Assembly: GCF_947488945.1 (NCBI RefSeq)
Contig: NZ_CANLBS010000018.1
Location: 123,655 to 187,654 of the forward strand
Direction: 5' to 3'
Source of the DNA: an uncultured Streptomyces sp.
GTDB lineage: Bacteria > Actinomycetota > Actinomycetes > Streptomycetales > Streptomycetaceae
DNA length: 64,000 nt
The notes below the pieces were generated by a model that was not told the origin of the DNA, did no database searches, and saw only the letters and a list, made by a program, of their open reading frames with translations. Position numbers and translations under genes: made by a program. Each line of letters begins with the position of its first letter. Position 1 is the first letter of the stretch. This document shows positions 43,828 through 52,353 of this stretch, in pieces.

Positions 43828-43902
43828 TCAGAGCCCGTCGTCGACGCACCACGCCGAGTGCGCGAGCAGCACGAGGCGGAACGACGGAGCCGGTACAGAC
43901 AT
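43828..43902 (-). CDS. Possible 24-residue leader peptide upstream of the thiosulfate transporter
   Basis: ATG at 43902 lies 7 nt after TATATT (43910-43915 on the minus strand), so it could be a leaderless start. The peptide is MSVPAPSFRLVLLAHSAW-C-VDDGL: one cysteine five residues before the end. It stops 91 nt before the transporter GTG. Short Cys-containing leader peptides precede sulfur genes in many actinobacteria, which is why I call it; conservation was not tested. Confidence 0.45.
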   Translation of the reverse strand: MSVPAPSFRLVLLAHSAWCVDDGL

Positions 43903-43909
43903 GCGTACG

Positions 43910-43915
43910 AATATA
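43910..43915 (-). promoter_or_regulatory. TATATT -10 of the leader/transporter transcript
   Basis: The most consensus-like -10 of this intergenic region, in a local AT-rich patch (43905-43935). Confidence 0.45.
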
Positions 43916-44185
43916 CGGACGAGTCAATTCCGGATGCCAGGGCGTCTCGGCATGCGGAAAGGGCGGGCGGTGTGCGGGGCGGCACCGGGGGCCGGAATGC
44001 AGAAGCCAGGCGCACGGACCAGGCACACAGGAAGGAGGCGCCCGGAGAGGCGGAGGGCGAGGCGCAGGAACAGGAACGGGAAAGAGGGGCGTAGGTGGCG
44101 GGGACGCCGGAACCGGAGCCGCGTGTGCCGGTGCGAAGTCGACTACCCACGCGGCGACTTACGTCGCGTCCCCCACCGCATCACC

Positions 44186-44210
44186 GTATGCGCGGGGGAC
44201 TTCGGGGTAC
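44186..44210 (+). promoter_or_regulatory. SigB-type promoter upstream of the DUF4190 gene
   Basis: GTAT-N15-GGGTAC fits the Streptomyces SigB consensus GNNT-N14-16-GGGTAC/T exactly. The transcript would start about 55 bp before the ATG. Confidence 0.6.
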
Positions 44211-44273
44211 CCGGAGAGCGGGCCGGTCCACTCCGGGATCGGGACCCTGGCGACCGCCCCGAAGGAGTGGCAG

Positions 44274-44546
44274 ATGACGACGCAGTACGGCAACCAGCCG
44301 ACCGGCCAGCAGTCCCACGGCGCGCCGAAGCCCGCCGCCACCGGCAACGTGCTCAGCATCATCGCGATGGTGATGGGCGTGATCGCCTTCATCTTCCTGC
44401 CGATCGTCTTCGGCATGATCGGCCTGGTGCTGGCCATCATCGCCAAGACCGTCCGGCACGAGCGGCTCGCCGTCGTCGCCCTCGTGGTCAGCGCCGCCGG
44501 CCTCGTGGGCGGCATGGTGCTCGGCGCCATCGTGGCCGCCGCCTGA
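44274..44546 (+). CDS. DUF4190-like small membrane protein
   Basis: 90 residues. A polar Gln-rich N-terminus (QYGNQPTGQQSHG) precedes two membrane helices (NVLSIIAMVMGVIAFIFLPIVFG and the AVVALVVSAAGLVGGMVLGAIV region). GAAGGAG precedes the ATG. SigB-type control suggests an osmotic/oxidative stress envelope protein. Confidence 0.78.
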   Translation: MTTQYGNQPTGQQSHGAPKPAATGNVLSIIAMVMGVIAFIFLPIVFGMIGLVLAIIAKTVRHERLAVVALVVSAAGLVGGMVLGAIVAAA

Positions 44547-44706
44547 CCCGAGCCCACGCTCGCGCCGCCCCGGCCGGTCGCCGCCCCCCACCAGCGGATG
44601 GTGTGCGCGGCGACCGGCCGGGGCGTCCCACGTTTCGCCCTCGGCCCCCGGCTCGTGTTTCACCCACGGCTCGCGTTCCGCCCACGGCCCCCGGTTCGCA
44701 GCTCGC

Positions 44707-44734
44707 GGCACCCGGCACCCGGCACCCGGCACCC
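44707..44734. repeat. Heptamer tandem repeat (GGCACCC)x4, G-quadruplex-capable
   Basis: Four perfect copies. The minus strand reads GGGTGCC x4, that is four GGG runs with 4-nt loops, a canonical G-quadruplex pattern. Confidence 0.85.
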
Positions 44735-44958
44735 GCGGGCATCAACTGCACCGCCGCCCCTGGACATTCCCGCTCTCACGGAGCCGTCGGTCCCGATGCC
44801 GGCGCGCCGTACGACCATGATCGAACAGCCCGTCAGCACCGGCCTCGGGCCGCGCGGAGACTGGACCCGAAAGCGGGACAAGACGTCGAATACGCAGCTC
44901 ATCGGCCATGGCGTCGGAGAGGATCACGGTCAGCGGCCGTTCCCCCGTACTTCGTTAG

Positions 44959-44989
44959 CGACCGTCTCGAAACGCGGGGAACGGTCGCC
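44959..44989. terminator. Hairpin GCGACCGT...ACGGTCGC
   Basis: Perfect 8-bp arms around a 15-nt loop, followed by CTCTTCGTGTG. It may end the DUF4190 transcript. Confidence 0.4.
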
Positions 44990-45020
44990 TCTTCGTGTGT
45001 GGCGCCGACCTCGGGGCGGT

Positions 45021-45048
45021 CTGCCGCCTGCCGCCTGCCGCCTGCCGC
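45021..45048. repeat. Heptamer tandem repeat (CTGCCGC)x4
   Basis: Four full copies and a partial fifth end 7 bp before the -10 of the NTPase gene and so cover its -35 region. Confidence 0.85.
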
Positions 45049-45055
45049 CTGCGGA

Positions 45056-45061
45056 TAATCT
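45056..45061 (+). promoter_or_regulatory. TAATCT -10, leaderless promoter of the NTPase gene
   Basis: TAATCT ends 6 nt before the ATG at 45068. Confidence 0.5.
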
Positions 45062-45067
45062 GCTCGC

Positions 45068-47128
45068 ATGAGGAGCGACTCGGGCAGTCTGGCGGAACGG
45101 CTCCGATGGGCGCGGGAACGCGCCTTCGTCGGGCGGCGCAGGGAACTCGCCTTGTTCCGTGCGGCTCTCGACGGGGCCCCGGGCGCCCCCGCCGTGCTGC
45201 ATGTGCACGGACCCGGCGGTGTCGGCAAGTCGACTCTGCTGCGCCGGTTCGCGGACGAGAGCCGTGACGCGGGGCGTCCCGTGGTCGAGGTGAACGGGCG
45301 GCTGACCGACCCCTCCCCGGCCGGATTCCGCGCCGAGGCAGCCGCGTTGGGCACAGCGCCGGACGCGGTGCTGCTCATCGACGCGTTCGAGCACTGCCAG
45401 GGCCTGGAGGGGTGGCTGCGCGACCACTTCCTGCCCGGTCTGCCCGGCCGCACCCTGGTGGTGCTCGCGGGGCGCGAAGGGCCCAGCCCCGCCTGGATCG
45501 CCGACCTGGCCTGGAGCGAGGCGCTGGCCGTCGTGCCGCTGGCCGACCTCGACCCGGCGGACGCCGAACAGCTCCTCGAACTCCGGCAGGTGGCGCCCGC
45601 CGTGCGGGAGCGGGTGCTCGCCTTCGCCGGGGGCCACCCGCTCGCCCTCAGTCTCGCCGCCGGGGTCGCGGCCCGGGGAGACGGCGACGACCCGTGGGCG
45701 CCGACGCCCGACGTGCTGACGGCGCTGCTCTCCCACATGGTCGGGGAGGTGCCCACCGCGGAGCACCGGCTCGCGCTGGAGATCGCCGCGCACGCCATGA
45801 CGACCACGGAAGGGCTGCTGCGCGCCGTACTGGGGCCGGACCGGGGCGCCGACCTGTTCACCTGGCTGCGCCGCCTGCCGGTCGCCGACTGGGGACGGCA
45901 GGGCATGTTCCTGCACGACCTCGTCGGCGACGCCGTCGACACCGACCTGCGCTGGCGCGACCCGGAGGGCTACGAGGAGATGCACCGGCGCGTCGGCCAC
46001 CACCTGCTGGACCAGGCGCGTACGGCCTCCCCGGCCGAGGCCATGGTGGCGATCCGCGAACTCAGCTACCTCAAGCGGTACGGGCCGATGGGCGACTACT
46101 TCCGGATGCGCCGGGAGGGCGACTTCCACGAGGACGTCCTGCGCCCCGGCGACCACGACGTCGTACGGCGGCTGATCGCCGAGGCGGAGGGACCGGAGTC
46201 CGCCGCCGTCGTCGACTTCTGGCTGGAGCGGCAGCCCGAGGCGTTCTGGATGTACCGCGACTCCGCCACCGGTGAAGCGGCCGCCTTCATGACCTGGCTC
46301 CGGCTGTCCGAGCCCCGGCCGGACGAACTCGCCGCCGACCCGGTCCTCGCGCAGGCGTGGGAGCACATCGTGCGCACCGGGCCACTGCGGCCGGGCGAGC
46401 ACCTGCTGCTGGCCAGGTTCCTGATCCACCCGTCCGCCTACTACGAGATATCGCCGGTGCTGCACCTGATGCAGCTGCGGATCTGCGCCGGGTGGATCCG
46501 CTCCGGCGCCCTGGCCTGGTCGTTCATCATCAGCCCGTTCCCGGACCTGTGGGAGGCGCTGATGGAGCACCTGGGCCACGAGCGGGCCACCGTCCTGGCG
46601 TGGCCCAACGGGCACACGTACACCCTGTTCGCCTGTGACTGGCGGATCACTCCGCTGTCGGTCTGGTTCGACCGCACCCAGCCCGGCGCACTGAACGAAA
46701 CGCCCGCGCACGTCACCACCGGCAGACCCGCCGTCGTGCCGCTGGCCCGCGCGGACTTCGACGCCGCCGTACGGGACGCCCTGCGCGACTGGCACCGTCC
46801 GGACGCGCTGACGACCGGCCCCCTGGCCACCACGAGGATGGTCACCGACCAGCCCGGCTACGCCGCCGAGCACGCCGGCGCGATGCTGCGGGAACTGCTC
46901 GCCGACGCCGTGGACGCCCTACGCGCCGACCCGCGCGACGCCAAGTTCCACCGGGTGGTGACCACCACCTACTTCCACCGGGTGCCCGGCCAGACGGTTG
47001 CCGCCGAGCGCCTCAGCCTCCCGTACAGCACCTACCGCCGGCACCTCCGGCGCGGTTGCCTGCGGGTCTGCGACATCCTCTGGCAGCGCGAGACCTCCGG
47101 CCGGCCGATCCCGGCCCCGGACGCCTGA
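45068..47128 (+). CDS. STAND-type NTPase, probable regulator
   Basis: 686 residues. Walker A GPGGVGKST (residues about 48-56), Walker B VLLIDAFEHC, and sensor-like GGHPLALSLA characterise an AAA/NB-ARC-like module. The middle has no recognised repeats. The C-terminal 60 residues (VPGQTVAAERLSLPYSTYRRHLRRG) resemble a helix-turn-helix, as in winged-helix regulators with N-terminal ATPase. It is followed on the same strand by an FAD oxidoreductase preceded by direct repeats that this protein might bind. No characterised relative is known to me. Confidence 0.7.
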   Translation: MRSDSGSLAERLRWARERAFVGRRRELALFRAALDGAPGAPAVLHVHGPGGVGKSTLLRRFADESRDAGRPVVEVNGRLTDPSPAGFRAEAAALGTAPDAVLLIDAFEHCQGLEGWLRDHFLPGLPGRTLVVLAGREGPSPAWIADLAWSEALAVVPLADLDPADAEQLLELRQVAPAVRERVLAFAGGHPLALSLAAGVAARGDGDDPWAPTPDVLTALLSHMVGEVPTAEHRLALEIAAHAMTTTEGLLRAVLGPDRGADLFTWLRRLPVADWGRQGMFLHDLVGDAVDTDLRWRDPEGYEEMHRRVGHHLLDQARTASPAEAMVAIRELSYLKRYGPMGDYFRMRREGDFHEDVLRPGDHDVVRRLIAEAEGPESAAVVDFWLERQPEAFWMYRDSATGEAAAFMTWLRLSEPRPDELAADPVLAQAWEHIVRTGPLRPGEHLLLARFLIHPSAYYEISPVLHLMQLRICAGWIRSGALAWSFIISPFPDLWEALMEHLGHERATVLAWPNGHTYTLFACDWRITPLSVWFDRTQPGALNETPAHVTTGRPAVVPLARADFDAAVRDALRDWHRPDALTTGPLATTRMVTDQPGYAAEHAGAMLRELLADAVDALRADPRDAKFHRVVTTTYFHRVPGQTVAAERLSLPYSTYRRHLRRGCLRVCDILWQRETSGRPIPAPDA

Positions 47129-47200
47129 CGCCGTACCGCCCCGCACCCCGCACCCGGCACCCGGCGCGTGGTTTGCGACGCCCCGGTCGCCGGAAGTGAG

Positions 47201-47268
47201 CACCGAACGGCCCCGATGACCACCGAACGGCCGGTGAGTGAGCACCGAACGGACTGGTGACCGAGCGG
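47201..47268. promoter_or_regulatory. Direct repeats of CACCGAACGG upstream of the FAD oxidoreductase
   Basis: Exact copies at 47201, 47221 and 47243, plus a diverged GACCGAGCGG at 47259. Spacing of 20 and 22 bp places the first three on one face of the helix, 52-119 bp before the start codon. Candidate activator sites for the upstream NTPase. Confidence 0.55.
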
Positions 47269-47319
47269 CGATCGCGGCCAACGTGGCCTCCGACGGACAG
47301 ACGTTCAAGGAGGCTTCGC

Positions 47320-48789
47320 ATGGCGGAACGACCGGTACAAGACGTGATCGTGATCGGCGCAGGGCCCGTCGGCCTGACGGCGGCGATGACCCTGGCCGGG
47401 CACGGGCTGCGGGTCACCGTGCTGGAACGGGACGGCGACACCCTCGGCACCGGGCCCGACCTCGCGGAACGGGCCTGGGAGACGTGGCGCAGACCCGGCG
47501 TGTCCCAGTTCCGGCAGCCGCACATCCTGCTGCCCGCCGGAACCGCTCTCCTGCGCGACCGGCTGCCGCAGGTCGCGCAAGCGCTGGTGGACGCGGGCCC
47601 GCTGCGGCTCAACATAGTGGGACCCGGCTCGCAGTTGCCCGGCATGGGCGGGCCGCGCCCCGGCGACGAACGCTACGACACGCTCACCGCGCGCCGCCCC
47701 GTACTGGACGCCGCGTTCGCCACCGCTGCTGCGGCCACCCCCGGCCTGACCGTCCGCCGGGGCACCGGGGTGACCGGGCTGCTCACCGGGTCGGAGGAGA
47801 TCGAAGGGCGCCCCCGCGTCACCGGTGTGGTGACCCAGGACGGCGAGGAGCTGCGCGCCTCCCTGGTGGTGGACGCCGGCGGCCGGAACTCGCCCGTCCC
47901 CGCGCTGCTCGCCCGGCTCGGCGGGCCGCCGCCCGCGAGCGAGCGGGCCGAGGCGGGCTTCGTCTACTACGCGCGGACCTTCCGCGCGCCCGGCGGCGCA
48001 CCCCCGCGTCCGCTCTGGCCGCTCGTCCACCACGAGGGCGTCTCCACCATCGTGATCCCGGCCGACCACGACACCTGGTCGGTGTGCCTGGTCGTCTCCG
48101 GCCACGACCGGGCTCTCAAGGCCCTGCACGACCCCGCCGCCTGGGAGCGGGCGGCGAAGGTGCTCCCGGAGCTGGACGGCCGGACGGACGGTGAGCCGAT
48201 CACGGGGCTCCAGGCCATGGCCGGGTTGCACAGCCGCAGTCAGCGGACGGTGGTGGAGGGACGGCCGGTCGTCACCGGGCTGCTCTCCGTCGGGGACGCC
48301 TGGGCCGCCACCGACCCGCAGTTCGGGATCGGGCTGTCGATGGGCCTGAGCCACGCGGTCGCGCTCGGCGACATCGTGGCGGGTGCAGAGGGCGGGGCAG
48401 GGACCGGGGACGGGGCAGGGCTTTCGGACACCGTCGAACTGGCCCTGCGGTTCGACGAGTTCACGGAGCGGGCGCTCACCCCCGTGTACCGCAGGCTGCG
48501 GGAATGGGACCGGCACCGGCTGGCCGAGATCGACGCCACCCTCGCCGGGCGCCCCTACGAGACGGACGACGAGGGGTGGCACCTCACCAATGTCCTGGAC
48601 GGTGTGAAGCTCGCCGACCCCGACGTCCTGCGGGCCATGGCCGAGGTCGCCTGCGCGCTCGACACCCCGGAGAACGCCTTCGCCGCCCCCGGCCTGGTCG
48701 AACGGGCCCTCACCCTGAACGGCGGCCCCGCCTGGACCTGGCCCGGCCCTTCCCGCGCCGAGATACTGGCCGCGGTGGAGGCCGGGTAG
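47320..48789 (+). CDS. FAD-dependent oxidoreductase (LasC-like / group A monooxygenase fold)
   Basis: 489 residues. GAGPVGLTAAMTLAGHGLRVTVLERDG is the N-terminal FAD/Rossmann fingerprint, and SVGDAWAATDPQFGIGLSMGLSHAV the second FAD motif with the usual GD. It resembles epoxidase-like flavoproteins in polyether or terpenoid pathways, but no biosynthetic cluster surrounds it. AAGGAGG precedes the ATG. Likely controlled with the upstream repeats. Confidence 0.8.
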   Translation: MAERPVQDVIVIGAGPVGLTAAMTLAGHGLRVTVLERDGDTLGTGPDLAERAWETWRRPGVSQFRQPHILLPAGTALLRDRLPQVAQALVDAGPLRLNIVGPGSQLPGMGGPRPGDERYDTLTARRPVLDAAFATAAAATPGLTVRRGTGVTGLLTGSEEIEGRPRVTGVVTQDGEELRASLVVDAGGRNSPVPALLARLGGPPPASERAEAGFVYYARTFRAPGGAPPRPLWPLVHHEGVSTIVIPADHDTWSVCLVVSGHDRALKALHDPAAWERAAKVLPELDGRTDGEPITGLQAMAGLHSRSQRTVVEGRPVVTGLLSVGDAWAATDPQFGIGLSMGLSHAVALGDIVAGAEGGAGTGDGAGLSDTVELALRFDEFTERALTPVYRRLREWDRHRLAEIDATLAGRPYETDDEGWHLTNVLDGVKLADPDVLRAMAEVACALDTPENAFAAPGLVERALTLNGGPAWTWPGPSRAEILAAVEAG

Positions 48790-48801
48790 CCGGACCAGGG
48801 G

Positions 48802-51186
48802 TCAGCCCGACACCGGCGGCTTCCGCGCGTCGAAACCGAAGAGCGTGTTGCCGTCGGCGGCCACGATCAGGGCGCGTCCCACGAGCGTGACCCGTGGCCC
48901 GGCGCCCTGGTCACCGGTCAGCCCGTCGGCCTGCGGGTCCGTCGTCCAGAGCGTCGACCCGTCGTCCGACGACAACGCGACCACCCGGCCGGTGGCCGAG
49001 CTGAAGTACAACGCGTCCGCGTCGGCGACGGGTCCCGAAGCGCCCTCCACGGCCGTCTGCCGCGACCACTTCTGCCGCCCGGTCGCCGGATCGAGGGCGT
49101 TGACGCGCCCGGTCTGCCCGGTCACGTAGAGAGTGCCGCTCGCCATACCGGGCGTCCCCTCGTACGTCCGGGCCAGCGGGGCGTACGAGACCTTCCGCGA
49201 GGCGAGGTGCACCCGCACCACCCCGTCGTACCCCGTCATCGCCGGTCCCTCCCAGTGCTCCTGGAGGAGTACGAGCGCGCCGTCGGCCACGCCCATCGGC
49301 ACGGCGGGACCGTCCACCGTGACCGGCTCGCCCAGCGTCCCCGAGGTGAGATCGACGGTACGCAGGGTGGGCCGGGCCACCTCCAGGTCGTCCACCTCCG
49401 CGCGGGTCGCGCACATGGCGAGGAGCTGCGCGCCGAAGAGGACGGGTGCGCACTGGGCGCCCGTGGGGAAGGGCCTGGTCCAGCGGACCTCGCCGCCGTG
49501 CGCGTCCCTGGCCTCGAAGCGGGAGCTGGACGCGTCGACCGTCACGACGGCGGAGCCGGCCACTACCGCGTCCCGGGTGCGGCCGGTGACGGCCGTCGAC
49601 TGCGCACCGGACGGCACGGACCACAGTTCCCGGCCCGTCCCGGCGTCCACGGCCACCACTTCGACCGGGGGGTCCTGCGGGGCGTCCTCCGCGGCGAAGC
49701 GATAGCCGACGACCGTGTCGTCGGTGGCGCCCACCAGGTACATGCCCTGCATCGGGACGCCCGGACTCGTCACCGTCCAGTCCCGCGACCCGTCCCGTAC
49801 GCCGACACGGGCCGCCACGACACCGCCGCCCCCGCAGTACAACGACTCCCCGCGCGCCACGCAGCGCAGCTCGTCGGGGATGTCCGCACGACCGCCGAGC
49901 ACCGTCCCGTGCCACGGCCGGAAACCGTCCGGCAGCCCGGCGCCCGCCGCAGCGACGGTGTCCTTCGCCCGGCCGCCGTCCTGCTCGGCGTCGCCCGCCC
50001 TCAGGGCCGCGGCTCCCCCGGCGATCGCCGCCACCGCGACCGCCGCCGCCAGCACCGGCCGCCACCGACGGCGCAGCCGCCGCCCGAGGGAGCCGCCCGG
50101 CTCCCCGGCGTCGGGACCCGGGCGGACGGCGGGACTCGGCCGGGCGTCGGGGCCCTGGTGGACGTCGGGGCCCCGGCCGGCATCGGGGCCTACACCTGCC
50201 GGTGCCGGTGCCGGCGGCCCAGCGGGAGGCGTCGAGACGGACCCCGCAGGGGTGGCCGTCGCCGGACCGGTCCGTACCGGGGCGGCCGGTGTGGGGGTGT
50301 CCGGTGTGGGCACGTGGTGCTGGGTGACCATGTCGCGGTTGCGGCTCGTGGCCGCCCCGCTCTCGGCCGTCCCGCCGAGATCGACCGGCAGGTCCCGCAG
50401 CAGCACGAGAAGTTCGTCGGCCGAGGGGCGTCTCTCGGGCTCCTTGTGCAGGCACGGCTCGACGACCGCGCGCAGGGCTGCCGGCACGGCGTCCAGCGAC
50501 GGCTCCTCGTGCACCACCTGGTACGCCGTCAGGTACGGGCTGTCGGCGTCGAAGGGCCCGCGGCCCGTCGCCGAGTACACCAGCAGCGTGGCCAGCGAGA
50601 AGACGTCGGACCGGGGCCCCACACCGCGCGGTGTCTGCAACTGTTCCGGCGACATGAAGGGGGGTGTGCCGATGACGCGTCCGGTCATCGTCAGCGTCTG
50701 CTGGTCCGCGGCGCGTGAGATGCCGAAGTCGATGACGCGCGGACCGTCCGGTGAGAGCACCACGTTGGAGGGCTTCAGGTCGCGGTGGACCACCCCCACC
50801 CGGTGGATGTCGCGCAGAGCCTCCGCCAGCCCGATGGCGAGCCGCCTCAGCTCCGCACCGCCCAACGGGCCCGTCGACGAGATGCGTTGGGCGAGCGTCT
50901 GCCCCTCGATGTAGGTGGTCGCCATCCACGGCTGCTCGGCGTCCGGCGCGGCGTCCACCACGGCCGCGGTGAACGCACCGCTCACCCTGCGCGCGGCGGC
51001 GACCTCCTGCCGGAACCGGATGCGGAACTCGTCGTCCGCCGCGAACTGCTGGTGGATCAGCTTGACGGCGACGGGCCGCCCCGAACTCGTACGGGCCAGA
51101 AAGACCGTGCCCATGCCTCCCGAGCCGAGCCGCGCCTCCAGCGGGTAGCCGCCGATCTCGGCTGGATCGCCTGCGCGCAGCGACAC
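48802..51186 (-). CDS. Ser/Thr protein kinase with PQQ-like beta-propeller sensor
   Basis: 794 residues. Hanks kinase at 12-275: Gly loop LGSGGMGTVF, K42, HRDLKPSN (D136), DFG 153-155, and GTPPFMSPEQL. A Pro-rich juxtamembrane region and one membrane helix (PVLAAAVAVAAIAGGAAALRAG) are followed by an extracytoplasmic propeller with PQQ/WD-type blades (DAGTGRELWSVPSG, DPATGRQKWSRQT, SSDDGSTLWTTDP). The kinase should sense an external cue and phosphorylate cytoplasmic targets. GTG 51186 follows GGGAGG. A single gene, convergent with the oxidoreductase. Confidence 0.9.
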   Translation of the reverse strand: MSLRAGDPAEIGGYPLEARLGSGGMGTVFLARTSSGRPVAVKLIHQQFAADDEFRIRFRQEVAAARRVSGAFTAAVVDAAPDAEQPWMATTYIEGQTLAQRISSTGPLGGAELRRLAIGLAEALRDIHRVGVVHRDLKPSNVVLSPDGPRVIDFGISRAADQQTLTMTGRVIGTPPFMSPEQLQTPRGVGPRSDVFSLATLLVYSATGRGPFDADSPYLTAYQVVHEEPSLDAVPAALRAVVEPCLHKEPERRPSADELLVLLRDLPVDLGGTAESGAATSRNRDMVTQHHVPTPDTPTPAAPVRTGPATATPAGSVSTPPAGPPAPAPAGVGPDAGRGPDVHQGPDARPSPAVRPGPDAGEPGGSLGRRLRRRWRPVLAAAVAVAAIAGGAAALRAGDAEQDGGRAKDTVAAAGAGLPDGFRPWHGTVLGGRADIPDELRCVARGESLYCGGGGVVAARVGVRDGSRDWTVTSPGVPMQGMYLVGATDDTVVGYRFAAEDAPQDPPVEVVAVDAGTGRELWSVPSGAQSTAVTGRTRDAVVAGSAVVTVDASSSRFEARDAHGGEVRWTRPFPTGAQCAPVLFGAQLLAMCATRAEVDDLEVARPTLRTVDLTSGTLGEPVTVDGPAVPMGVADGALVLLQEHWEGPAMTGYDGVVRVHLASRKVSYAPLARTYEGTPGMASGTLYVTGQTGRVNALDPATGRQKWSRQTAVEGASGPVADADALYFSSATGRVVALSSDDGSTLWTTDPQADGLTGDQGAGPRVTLVGRALIVAADGNTLFGFDARKPPVSG

Positions 51187-51378
51187 GCTCCCCGACCTCC
51201 CGTCCCCCCGTGCATCGCTCCCGACACGGGTCCGCGTATCCGTTCTGCACACAAACTAGCCGCAGGGAGGTACGGCGGAACGAGGCGGGTGGCCGCCGGG
51301 CCCTCTCGGGTCGCCGCCCGCGGGGCCGCGCGACACACGCACCACCGGGCGTACGTGGTCAACGCCGGATGCACGTAC

Positions 51379-51984
51379 TCACCGGCGGTGGACGCTCACC
51401 GCGTACCCACCGTCGTCGTAAGGATCGGCGTCCCAGGTGGCGAACCGGCCGACGAGGGTCAGGCCGGCCGCGGCGCAGGAGTCGTCGTACTCGGGCAACG
51501 TGAGGCTGGGCGGCACCGGCAGGTGCGCCGCGTCCAGGCCGAAGCCGACGACCAGCAGGCCGCCCGGACGCAGAGCCGCCGACAGGCGTCGCACCACCTC
51601 GGCCTCGTCCCCGGGATTGAGCAGCGGGAGAACGTTGCCTGCCGCGACGACGAGGTCGAAGTCCGCCGCGATGCCGAGGCGGTCCGGGTCGAACTCGACC
51701 AGATCGGCCTGGTACCAGGGCAGTTCCGGAGCCTGCCGCCGCGCCTCTTCCAACATCGACGCGTCGAGATCCACCCCGACGCACTCGTAGCCGAGTTCCG
51801 CGAGCTGGATCATCACCCGCCCCGTGCCGCACCCGGCGTCCAGCACCCGCGCCCCCGCCTCCACGAGGCCCGCACAGAACCGCGCTTCCCCGTGCATGTC
51901 CTTCCCGCCCTCCGCAAGAGCGGCGAACCGCGCGGCGTACTCCTCCCCGGACGCCTTCCCGGGCATATTCGTCCAACGGCTCAT
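51379..51984 (-). CDS. Class I SAM-dependent methyltransferase
   Basis: 201 residues. VLDAGCGTGRVMIQLAELGYECVGVDLD (motif I), DLVVAAGNVLPLL (motif II) and PGGLLVVGFGLD (motif III). TATAGT (51992-51997, minus strand) ends 7 nt before the ATG at 51984, indicating a leaderless transcript, so I prefer this ATG over the GTG at 51993. Substrate unknown. Confidence 0.85.
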   Translation of the reverse strand: MSRWTNMPGKASGEEYAARFAALAEGGKDMHGEARFCAGLVEAGARVLDAGCGTGRVMIQLAELGYECVGVDLDASMLEEARRQAPELPWYQADLVEFDPDRLGIAADFDLVVAAGNVLPLLNPGDEAEVVRRLSAALRPGGLLVVGFGLDAAHLPVPPSLTLPEYDDSCAAAGLTLVGRFATWDADPYDDGGYAVSVHRR

Positions 51985-52089
51985 GAAAGCCACTATAGGT
52001 CGCCCGAGCGATGTCCCGGCCGGACGGACTGCCAGGGCCGTGTCTGAGAGCCCGATCCGGATCTCGCCCCGTACCGGGACGGTCCCGGT

Positions 52090-52335
52090 GTGGGGCGAGG
52101 GAATCTTTCAGGTGAGCAATGGGCTTTGGCCAGGCCGTTGTTGCCGGTCGCGGCGCTGGGCAGGCCGCCGCTCGGCCGACGGAGGCTGATCCACGGGATC
52201 CGCCTGCGGAACCGGGGCCCCTTGGCGGGACCACCTGAGTACGGTCCGTGGCAGTGGGCCTATGGGTTCTTCCGCCGGCCGGGCGAGGTGGGCCTGTGGT
52301 GCGACGAACCAACTGCTCTCCGAGCCGGCCTCACG
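52090..52335 (+). pseudogene. IS5-family transposase remnant, N-terminal part
   Basis: The frame from the GTG at 52090 reads MGRGNLSGEQWALARPLLPV, then GRPPLGRRRLIHGIRLRNRG and YGPWQWAYGFFRR, the recognisable N-terminus of IS5-type transposases. No catalytic DDE domain follows; the frame runs into the antisense of the MerR gene. A GCCGTGTCTGAGAGCCCG stretch 60 bp upstream may be the old terminal repeat. Evidence of past IS activity by the toxin region. Confidence 0.65.
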
Positions 52336-52353
52336 GGACAGCCCGGAAAGCAG

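Larger units (their letters stand above)
44547..45067. other. Repeat-bearing intergenic region upstream of the NTPase gene
   Basis: 521 bp with two heptamer arrays (44707-44734, 45021-45048), a hairpin (44959-44966 with 44982-44989) and a leaderless -10 at its end. A plus-strand frame across 44790-45071 is open but lacks a ribosome site and I do not call it. Confidence 0.5.

Noticed and set aside
44598..45071. Possible gene upstream of the NTPase
   Set aside because: No ribosome site or recognisable protein; overlaps the heptamer array and the leaderless promoter.
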